A stretch of 64,000 nt of DNA, from positions 1 through 64,000 of the forward strand of contig CAMWFQ010000018.1 of assembly GCA_947173495.1 (NCBI GenBank). Reading direction: 5' to 3'. The notes under the pieces were generated by a model. The model was given only the letters and a program-made list of their open reading frames with translations, was not told the DNA's origin and did no database searches. The stretch's first letter is position 1. Every line of letters begins with the position of its first letter. Of the stretch, positions 50,130-56,493 are shown piece by piece. Made by a program: the position numbers and the translations under genes. The DNA comes from an uncultured Lachnospiraceae bacterium. Lineage in GTDB: Bacteria; Bacillota; Clostridia; Lachnospirales; Lachnospiraceae.

Positions 50130-51039
50130 GCACTACTCCAAGGCTCCCCTCCGCATGTCCAAAACCAAAGGAGCCCTCCTTAAAATCGATACAAATCCGA
50201 TCTCCCTGGAAATACCAGGTCACTGTATTCTGTGAAAGTGCATCTGAAATCTCCTGCCTCACTGTCGTTTTATCAAAATCCAGTTCCGGATAGTTTTCAT
50301 AGAGCTGCTTTTCTATGGTTTCCTTCACGGCCTCATCCACTGTCATAAATTCCGAGAGATTCAAAGCTTCGCCTGTCTGCGGATTGAAATTATAAGTTTC
50401 AAAATAGTTGTCCGGATGAGGTCCTCCTGCCTCTACGCTTCTTAAGATCACTATGCTGACTGCCTGTCCGTCACATCTGGTGATATTTACCTGACTGCTC
50501 TGGCTTCGAATCGGCATATCCTCTCCCCCATTCTCTTCTGCAGTCGCCAGAAATTCACCGCTCCAGGCCTGATATTCCTCATTGACAACGTCGATCGCTG
50601 ATACCAGAGCGCCATATTCTTCTCCGCTCACGGTAAATACCGGATATTCCGCATAGGCAATTTCTTTGCCGGATGCATCCTCCTTTACAGAACGAAGGAT
50701 CTCCCATGAAATCACCGGTGCCGCCGAATCAACTGTTGTACTGTTCTGAACCGCGCCTTCCTCTGTTTCAGTTTCTTTGTCGCCTGTACCGGCCGCATCT
50801 CCCTCTTCCGTCCGGGGGCCTGCTTCCTTTGTTCCGTCTGTTCCCATTTCAGTCCCCAGCGCCTGTACCGGATCCTCTTCGGGTATTTCTTCCAGCTGAA
50901 GTCCGGAAGCAGCCGGCGCCTCCTGCTCCTGCGCCGCTGAATCTCCGCCGCAGCCTCCCATACACAATACAAAAGTAAGCATCAGTGCAATCATTCCTGT
51001 TTTATCTATTTTTATTGTTTTTCTTTCTGACATTTCCAT
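50125..51039 (-). CDS. DUF3298-like lipoprotein
   Basis: 304 residues. A lipobox (LTFVLCMGGC) follows a basic start, so it is exported and lipid-anchored. A Glu/Ala/Thr-rich linker (residues 40-105) precedes a domain with SWEILRSVKEDASGKEIAYAEYPVF, QVNITRCDGQAVSIVI, ILRSVEAGGPHPDNYFETYNFN and LNLSEFMTVDEAVKETIEKQ, the DUF4163/DUF3298 arrangement (as in RsiV, which binds lysozyme). The G-G-x-H-x-x-x-Y-x-x-x-x-N/F block is diagnostic. No sigma factor gene adjoins, so it is not an obvious anti-sigma. GGAGGATTGA precedes the ATG. Confidence 0.82.
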   Translation of the reverse strand: MEMSERKTIKIDKTGMIALMLTFVLCMGGCGGDSAAQEQEAPAASGLQLEEIPEEDPVQALGTEMGTDGTKEAGPRTEEGDAAGTGDKETETEEGAVQNSTTVDSAAPVISWEILRSVKEDASGKEIAYAEYPVFTVSGEEYGALVSAIDVVNEEYQAWSGEFLATAEENGGEDMPIRSQSSQVNITRCDGQAVSIVILRSVEAGGPHPDNYFETYNFNPQTGEALNLSEFMTVDEAVKETIEKQLYENYPELDFDKTTVRQEISDALSQNTVTWYFQGDRICIDFKEGSFGFGHAEGSLGVVL

Positions 51040-51168
51040 TCAATCCTCCTTTTTTTATCTCCGTACTGATTATAGCGTAATATATGGAAATTGAAAACAG
51101 AATTTTCGGCTATTGACAGGCTCCTGCCTGAAAGCTTAGAATGAATCCATGAAAGGAGGAATGTACGT

Positions 51169-51786
51169 ATGGACAAAGCAACTATGTATAAGCTGACCTA
51201 TGGTCTGTTTGTTCTTACTTCCGGTTCTGAAGGCAAAGACAGCGGCTGTATCATCAATACTGCCGGCCAGGTGACTTCTGATCCCAACCGGATCAGCATT
51301 GCCGTTAACAAAGCAAACTTTACCCATGATCTTGTCAGGGAAAGCGGCAGGTTCAATATTTCTGTTCTGAGTCAGGAGGCTGATTTTTCACTTTTTAAAC
51401 ACTTCGGCTTTCAGTCGGGCAGAGATGTGGATAAATTTGCCGGTTTCCCGGACTGTGCACGCAGCGCGAACGGACTTTACTATGTAACCAGAGGAACCAA
51501 CGGCTTCATCAGCGCCAGAACCGAACAGACGATTGATCTTGATACGCATACCCTGTTTATTGCCTCAGTGAAGGATATGAAGGTATTATCCGATGTTCCT
51601 TCCGCAACCTATGCTTATTATCAGTCTTCCATTAAACCCCGGCCGGAAAAACCGAAAGCTTCCGGTAAAACGGTATGGCGCTGCAGTGTATGCGGTTATA
51701 TTTATGAGGGGGAGGAACTTCCGGCGGATTTCATCTGTCCCCTGTGTAAGCATCCCGCTTCGGATTTTGAGAAAGTAACAACATAG
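51169..51786 (+). CDS. Flavin reductase-rubredoxin fusion (high-molecular-weight rubredoxin)
   Basis: 205 residues. N-terminal flavin reductase-like split barrel (residues 1-150): YKLTYGLFVLTSGSEGKDSG, CIINTAGQVTSDPNRISIAV, then GRFNISVLSQEADFSLFKHFGF. A C-terminal rubredoxin (residues 160-205) has WRCSVCGYIYEGEELPADFI then CPLCKHPASDFEK, giving the two C-x2-C iron ligands. Such fusions pass electrons from NAD(P)H oxidoreductases to oxygen-detoxifying flavodiiron proteins in anaerobes. AAAGGAGGAATGTACGT precedes the ATG. Stands alone. Confidence 0.93.
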   Translation: MDKATMYKLTYGLFVLTSGSEGKDSGCIINTAGQVTSDPNRISIAVNKANFTHDLVRESGRFNISVLSQEADFSLFKHFGFQSGRDVDKFAGFPDCARSANGLYYVTRGTNGFISARTEQTIDLDTHTLFIASVKDMKVLSDVPSATYAYYQSSIKPRPEKPKASGKTVWRCSVCGYIYEGEELPADFICPLCKHPASDFEKVTT

Positions 51787-51792
51787 ACTCTT

Positions 51793-51826
51793 CCATCGAG
51801 CAGGGGCGGATTTTTGTCCCCTGCCC
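51793..51826 (+). terminator. Terminator-like hairpin after the rubredoxin fusion gene; resembles H1 of the repeat family
   Basis: ATCGAGCAGGGGC and GTCCCCTGC arms with a GGATTTTT loop, six nt after the stop. The start ATCGAG and loop are like H1 of the interspersed repeats, but no H2 follows. Confidence 0.55.
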
Positions 51827-51832
51827 GCAGGA

Positions 51833-52912
51833 TCAGAACTTAAGGGACTGCTTTTTATCCTGTGGTAATGCATACAATAAAATGTTCACCTGAAATTCTT
51901 CCTCCGTGTGCTGAATTTCCATATTTCCATTATATTTTTCCACCACTTTCCTTACGCTGATAAGACCTATACCGTGGCTGGCAGCGTCCTCCTTTGTGGT
52001 CAGAAACCTTCCTTCCTTTTCGTTCAGATTCCCATTATATGTATTTTTAATACGGATGTTGATCATTCCTCTGTCGTACTGTATCAGTATTGCAAGTTCT
52101 TTTTCCCGGCTTTTCTTCATAGCCTCGTAAGAATTCCGCAACAGATTACTTAAAATCATATTGATATCAAAGTCATCGACTTTGATCCCCTGTACTGCCC
52201 TCGTATCAATCGTGATGGCTGCCCCGATCTTTTTGATCTCAGGGATCGCGTAATTCATGACACAGTCGATGCATTCATTCCCTGTCTCAATATATTTTCT
52301 GTCCGTTCCGGCATACTGATTCATTTTTTTCAGATATTCCAAAGCTTTTTCATATTCGCCGCGGTCAATATAATCGCTGATCATATTCATATGATGCTTC
52401 ATGTCGTGCCGCATTGTCCTGTAAGTATCATTGGTATTCTGCATAACATTCAGCTGCCTCTGATACATCTGCATCTGCCGTCTGTATATTTCCTTTTCTT
52501 CTGTTTTTTTGTGCTGAACAAGATATTGCTCAAAGAGAAGATACAGAAATAAAAAGAAGGAAATGCTCCGGATCTCCGGCCGGATCCCTTTTCCGCTGAT
52601 AAACAAAATACCTGCAAAGTTTTCGGCGGCTGCTTCCACCCCTATGTTAAGAATTGCTGCCAACATCTTTTTCTGCTTCTGCCCCCGGTAACCGGCCGCA
52701 ATAATAGAAAAGAGGCATGCTCTGTCCAGTATCAGAGCAACCCCTTTGTCATTCCACATAAAATGTATCAGTATGTTTATCAAAAAATAAGCCGTATAAA
52801 GATACGGCGTACAACTTTTCTCCCCCTTTTTTCCAAAAAACACTCCGGTAAAGCTGTAAATAACATAAAGTCTGAAGATGTTTAAAAGCAAATACAAAAA
52901 TTCCTCCCCCAT
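51833..52912 (-). CDS. GHKL-family sensor histidine kinase (AgrC/LytS-like)
   Basis: 359 residues from MGEEFLYLLLNIF; AGAAGG precedes the ATG at 52912. Four to six N-terminal hydrophobic segments (to about residue 155), a coiled linker (YRRQMQMYQRQLNVMQNTND), the phospho-acceptor H in YRTMRHDMKHHMNMISDYID, and a C-terminal ATPase domain with INMILSNLLRNSYEAM (N box) and SHGIGLISVRKVVEKYNGNM (G box). Typical of peptide-sensing AgrC-type kinases. No response regulator or AgrD/AgrB gene adjoins, so it is an orphan here. Confidence 0.88.
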   Translation of the reverse strand: MGEEFLYLLLNIFRLYVIYSFTGVFFGKKGEKSCTPYLYTAYFLINILIHFMWNDKGVALILDRACLFSIIAAGYRGQKQKKMLAAILNIGVEAAAENFAGILFISGKGIRPEIRSISFFLFLYLLFEQYLVQHKKTEEKEIYRRQMQMYQRQLNVMQNTNDTYRTMRHDMKHHMNMISDYIDRGEYEKALEYLKKMNQYAGTDRKYIETGNECIDCVMNYAIPEIKKIGAAITIDTRAVQGIKVDDFDINMILSNLLRNSYEAMKKSREKELAILIQYDRGMINIRIKNTYNGNLNEKEGRFLTTKEDAASHGIGLISVRKVVEKYNGNMEIQHTEEEFQVNILLYALPQDKKQSLKF

Positions 52913-53123
52913 TTTCAACCTTCTCTTTCCTGTTTCCTTTTCACAACATACAATGAATAGCCATTCTTCTGCTTTATCTTACAGCAATCCTCATAATCTC
53001 ACCTTTTATGCACAATATAACTATTTTACACGGTATATAATCCTGCTATTTTTTATAATATAACCATTCAAATCGGCATATTACCTCCCGGATTTATATA
53101 AACTGTTAAAAGAGGTGATTGCA

Positions 53124-53453
53124 ATGAATGAGAATGAAAAATTCGTACGTGACAGAATCACTGAGTTGAGAATGCAGGCTGAAGTATCTGAATATCAGCT
53201 CAGTATGGAACTGGGGCACAGTAAATCTTATATACAATCCATCAGCTCAGGCAGATCTCTGCCTTCTTTATCTGCGTTTTTTGAAATATGTAATTATTTC
53301 AATATCAGTCCTCTGGAATTTTTTGACGAAACCATGAAAAATCCGGATCAGCTTCACCGAATCACCGACAAATTGAAACTCCTTTCTGAAAATGATCTGG
53401 ACTTTTTTGAAGAGATACTGGATAAGTATCACAGCAATTTGCAGAACAGATAA
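53124..53453 (+). CDS. Xre-family HTH regulator
   Basis: 109 residues from MNENEKFVRDRITELRMQAE; AGAGGTGATTGC precedes the ATG. HTH_3: VSEYQLSMELGHSKSYIQSI then SSGRSLPSLSAFFEICNYFN; a short tail (LKLLSENDLDFFEEILDKYH) is helical. A monocistronic gene with its own terminator. Targets unknown; divergent neighbour is the orphan kinase, so it may regulate it. The 52913-53123 stretch is an AT-rich divergent promoter region. Confidence 0.88.
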   Translation: MNENEKFVRDRITELRMQAEVSEYQLSMELGHSKSYIQSISSGRSLPSLSAFFEICNYFNISPLEFFDETMKNPDQLHRITDKLKLLSENDLDFFEEILDKYHSNLQNR

Positions 53454-53468
53454 CTTTTTCATATCAGG

Positions 53469-53500
53469 GCCCCGGACGCTTAACCCGTCCGGGGCTTCTT
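53469..53500 (+). terminator. Intrinsic terminator of the Xre gene
   Basis: GCCCCGGACG and CGTCCGGGGC pair perfectly over a 7-nt loop and are followed by TTCTTTTTC. Confidence 0.9.
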
Positions 53501-53587
53501 TTTCTTGCTTTTCCTGCTGTTCTTCCTTATAATGGTAGTGGCAACTAAATTTCAATACTGGAAACTGTATTTAAAAGCTGAAGGATA

Positions 53588-53701
53588 TGTGAAAAATCAC
53601 ACTGATGTGCCGATTTTTCACACGCAAATTTGTGTCGGAGCGTCACAAGTTTGTTTTGATGATATGCTCTGTCGCATAAACGCTCCGGAATGGAGATTTT
53701 T
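53588..53701 (+). promoter_or_regulatory. Structured 5' leader, copy B (BMP-fold gene)
   Basis: Hairpin 1: GAAAAATC (53591-53598) and GATTTTTC (53612-53619) with an inner CACA/TGTG pair. Hairpin 2: CAAATTTGTG (53625-53634) and CACAAGTTTG (53644-53653), loop TC then GGAGCGT (53637-53643). GGAGCGT is the exact complement of ACGCTCC (53680-53686), followed at once by GGAATGGAGATT and the ATG at 53702. CTCC and the ribosome-site GGAG can also pair locally across GGAAT. Confidence 0.65.
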
Positions 53702-55618
53702 ATGGGAAAAGAAGATTATATCAGCGCATATAAAATGGGAAAAAGGGACTATCAGGCAAGAATGCTCAGAGGAGAGCGGCCCACGCTGCAAGTCCTGGAT
53801 GACATAATGCCGGCGAAGGGCGCCTATTCCGAGATTCCCCTGGGTCTTGTTCAGATTCCCATCGACCAGATCGTGGGGACGAAGACCGTTGGAAGAAGCA
53901 ATTCCTTTGCAGGAAATTTCATGCCTATTCTGCGTGACAATACCGAGTTTGCCTCCAAATGGTCCATTTTAAGCACCAGTCATGTGGAAGAGGGTATCCG
54001 GGATCCCATTAAGGCATATGAATACATGAATAAGTTTTATGTGGAAGAAGGCAATAAACGCGTCAGCGTCATGAAATATTTTGGGGTGGTTTCTATTCCC
54101 GGAAATGTGACCCGCATTGTTCCCAGACGTACAGATGAAAAAGAAAATAAAATCTATTTTGAATTTCTGGACTTCTATCAGCTGGCTCCCATTAACTATA
54201 TCTGGTTTTCTCAGCCGGGAAGCTTCAAAAAGCTGCAGGAACTTGTAGGGAAAGAGCCTGGGGAGCAGTGGACAGAGGATGAATTATTAAAGTTCAGTTA
54301 TATTTTTACCCGGTTTACGGCAGAATATAAAGCAAAGGGCGGCAGCAAACTGAAGATCACCGCCGGCGATGCTTTTCTGGCTTTCATCACGCTGTATGGA
54401 TATGACGAGATTGAAGATAAGACTACGAACGAGCTGAAAACCCTGATTGCTAAAACCTGGGAGGAATTCGAACTTCTCCAGGAAGAACACGGGCAGGAAA
54501 TCGAGCTGAAGATGAAGCCAAACCAGGAGAAAAAATCTCTCCTCAATATTCTTCTTCCTCTTGGTATATCCAGGCTGAAAGCGGCCTTCATTTATGAGAA
54601 AACTCCGGGTACTTCCGCGTGGACCTATGCTCATGAGCTGGGCAGACTTTATCTGGAGCAGACCTCCCCTGACGTGCTGAGTACCGTCAGTTACGAAAAC
54701 GGTACCACTGAAAACATTGATTCTCTCCTGGAGGATGCCATTGCCAACGGATGTAATCTGATCTTTACCACCACTCCTGCCTTCGTACCGGCAAGTGTAA
54801 AGGCGGCTATCGCCAATCCGGATGTCCGGATTCTGAGCTGTTCTTTAAATACTTCGCACCGATATATCCGTACCTACTATTCACGGATGCATGAGGCCAA
54901 ATTTCTTATGGGGGCCATCGCCGGCGCCATGGCTGAAAACAACCGGCTGGTCTATGTGGGTGATTATCCAATTTACGGCTCTATTGCTAATATCAACGCG
55001 TTTGCACTGGGAGCAAAAATGATCAATCCCCGTTCCGAGGTCTATCTGGAATGGTTCAGCAGAAAGGAAATCAATATCGAAGAAAGAATAAGAGAAATCG
55101 GTCCCTCCTGTATTTCAGGAAGGGATATGGTGATTCCGGAAGATGCCTCCCGCTTTTTCGGTATTTATCATATGGAAGACGGTTATCCCCGCAATCTCGC
55201 CATGCCTCTGTATCACTGGGGGAAATTTTATGAACAGCTGATCAGAAGTATTATGGATGGAACCTGGAAATACGATGAAAATCCTTCCTCTGTCAAAGCC
55301 ATCAATTACTGGTGGGGCATGTCGGAAGGGGTAATCGATGTGATCTTTTCCAAACGTCTGCCGATCGGAACCAAACGTCTGGTAGAGCTTTTAAGAGCCA
55401 CCATCAATTCCGGAGAATTCAATCCCTTTTCCGGTATTCTTTACTCGCAGACCGGCGTGGTTCAGGATGATGCCGGCCGCAGCATGACTCCTGAAGAAAT
55501 TATGTCCATCGACTGGCTCGCCGAAAACGTGATTGGTACCATCCCCACCACGGACGAACTGACCAAGCAGGCGGAGCCTGTGATCAAACAGCAGGGCGTT
55601 ATCAAGAAAGAAGGTTAA
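53702..55618 (+). CDS. Cytoplasmic BMP-fold protein with N-terminal ParB/sulfiredoxin-like domain
   Basis: 638 residues from MGKEDYISAYKMGKRDYQAR, no signal peptide or lipobox. Residues 45-130 have QIPIDQIVGTKTVGRSNSFA, DPIKAYEYMNKFYVEEGNKRVSVMKYFG, a ParB_N-like pattern (D-P-I ... G-N-K-R-V). Residues 300-600 form a Bmp/Med periplasmic-binding fold: SRLKAAFIYEKTPGTSAWTYAHELGR, ANGCNLIFTTTPAFVPASVKAA, AKFLMGAIAGAMAENNRLVYVGDYPIYG, YYWxM-like INYWWGMSEGVIDV. BMP domains bind nucleosides or autoinducer-like ligands, so this is likely a cytoplasmic ligand sensor. A metallophosphoesterase follows 7 nt later. GGAATGGAG precedes the start and is part of leader copy B. Confidence 0.85.
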   Translation: MGKEDYISAYKMGKRDYQARMLRGERPTLQVLDDIMPAKGAYSEIPLGLVQIPIDQIVGTKTVGRSNSFAGNFMPILRDNTEFASKWSILSTSHVEEGIRDPIKAYEYMNKFYVEEGNKRVSVMKYFGVVSIPGNVTRIVPRRTDEKENKIYFEFLDFYQLAPINYIWFSQPGSFKKLQELVGKEPGEQWTEDELLKFSYIFTRFTAEYKAKGGSKLKITAGDAFLAFITLYGYDEIEDKTTNELKTLIAKTWEEFELLQEEHGQEIELKMKPNQEKKSLLNILLPLGISRLKAAFIYEKTPGTSAWTYAHELGRLYLEQTSPDVLSTVSYENGTTENIDSLLEDAIANGCNLIFTTTPAFVPASVKAAIANPDVRILSCSLNTSHRYIRTYYSRMHEAKFLMGAIAGAMAENNRLVYVGDYPIYGSIANINAFALGAKMINPRSEVYLEWFSRKEINIEERIREIGPSCISGRDMVIPEDASRFFGIYHMEDGYPRNLAMPLYHWGKFYEQLIRSIMDGTWKYDENPSSVKAINYWWGMSEGVIDVIFSKRLPIGTKRLVELLRATINSGEFNPFSGILYSQTGVVQDDAGRSMTPEEIMSIDWLAENVIGTIPTTDELTKQAEPVIKQQGVIKKEG

Positions 55619-55625
55619 CCTACAT

Positions 55626-56249
55626 ATGAGAATACTGGTAATTGGAGATGAAGAGTCAAAATATCTCTGGGATTATTTTGAAAAAAGCAAACTGGATGGA
55701 ATTGATCTGATCATCTCCTGCGGCGATCTGGATCCCAACTATCTTTCCTTCCTGGTGACACTCTCTTCTGTTCCGGTATTGTATGTTCACGGCAATCACG
55801 ATGGAAAATATGAAAAATTTCCTCCTGAAGGATGCGTCTGTATTGAAGATCAGATCTATATCCATGAGGGAATCCGTATCCTGGGACTGGGCGGTTCCAT
55901 GCGGTATCGCCCGGGCGCCCATCAATACACAGAACGGCAGATGCGGCAGAGAGTTGCCAGGCTCTGGTTTCAGCTGATCCGCAGACATGGCTTCGATATC
56001 CTGGTGACGCACGCGCCTGCCTATCAGCTAAACGATGGCCGGGACCTCCCCCATCAGGGTTTTCAGGTATTCCGCACTCTTATGGAAAAGTACCGGCCCA
56101 AATACTTCCTTCACGGACATGTGCATATGTCCTACGGCAGACAGCACAAACGATACGATAAGTATCTGGACACCCATGTAATCAATGCTTACGAAAGGTG
56201 TGTCTTTGATTTCGAAGATGATAACCCGAAAGAACATCTTCGGCGGTAA
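55626..56249 (+). CDS. Metallophosphoesterase paired with the BMP-fold protein
   Basis: 207 residues. Calcineurin-like metal motifs in order: ILVIGDEESKYLWDYF (variant first D-x-H, here D-E-E), DLIISCGDLDPNYLSFL (G-D), PVLYVHGNHDGKYEKF (G-N-H-D), DILVTHAPAYQLNDG (H-A), YFLHGHVHMSYG (G-H-V-H). All but the first ligand site are canonical. It starts 7 nt after the BMP-fold gene, so both form one unit; the pair suggests a ligand-controlled phosphodiesterase or phosphatase. Substrate unknown. Confidence 0.9.
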   Translation: MRILVIGDEESKYLWDYFEKSKLDGIDLIISCGDLDPNYLSFLVTLSSVPVLYVHGNHDGKYEKFPPEGCVCIEDQIYIHEGIRILGLGGSMRYRPGAHQYTERQMRQRVARLWFQLIRRHGFDILVTHAPAYQLNDGRDLPHQGFQVFRTLMEKYRPKYFLHGHVHMSYGRQHKRYDKYLDTHVINAYERCVFDFEDDNPKEHLRR

Positions 56250-56271
56250 TCCTGACGATTCCGGGAGATTT

Positions 56272-56365
56272 CAGATCGAGTAGGAAGATTTATCTTCCCC
56301 TACTCGCCGCGCCCCCCATGTGCCGCTTTAGCGGCATACTTCCTCTGCATGGGGAGGCGCAAATA
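56272..56365 (+). repeat. Bipartite palindromic repeat, single copy
   Basis: H1 GAGTAGGAAGAT with ATCTTCCCCTACTC (one unpaired base). H2 outer arms GCGCCCCCCATG and CATGGGGAGGCGC, apical GCCGC TTTA GCGGC. Follows the metallophosphoesterase stop by 23 nt. Confidence 0.85.
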
Positions 56366-56401
56366 AGGGAGGCAGTGACTTCTGCAAGTCGTTGCCTCCC
56401 T
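56366..56401. terminator. Bidirectional terminator between convergent genes
   Basis: AGGGAGGCA and TGCCTCCCT with an inner GACTT/AAGTC pair, followed by TGTTTTC. It serves the phosphoesterase gene and possibly the surface protein gene. 56402-56493 holds only the approach to the latter's stop codon. Confidence 0.75.
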
Positions 56402-56493
56402 GTTTTCGGGCTGTCTGCTTCTGACAGCTCCTTATCGTTGATGTGCGCCTTACTTCATTTGCCCCCTGCGCCTTTAAGAGGCCTCAGGCAATC

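Noticed and set aside
53588-53701. Leader copy B as the terminator of the upstream Xre gene
   Set aside because: A perfect terminator already ends that gene at 53469-53500, and the same leader is found before argS in sense orientation.
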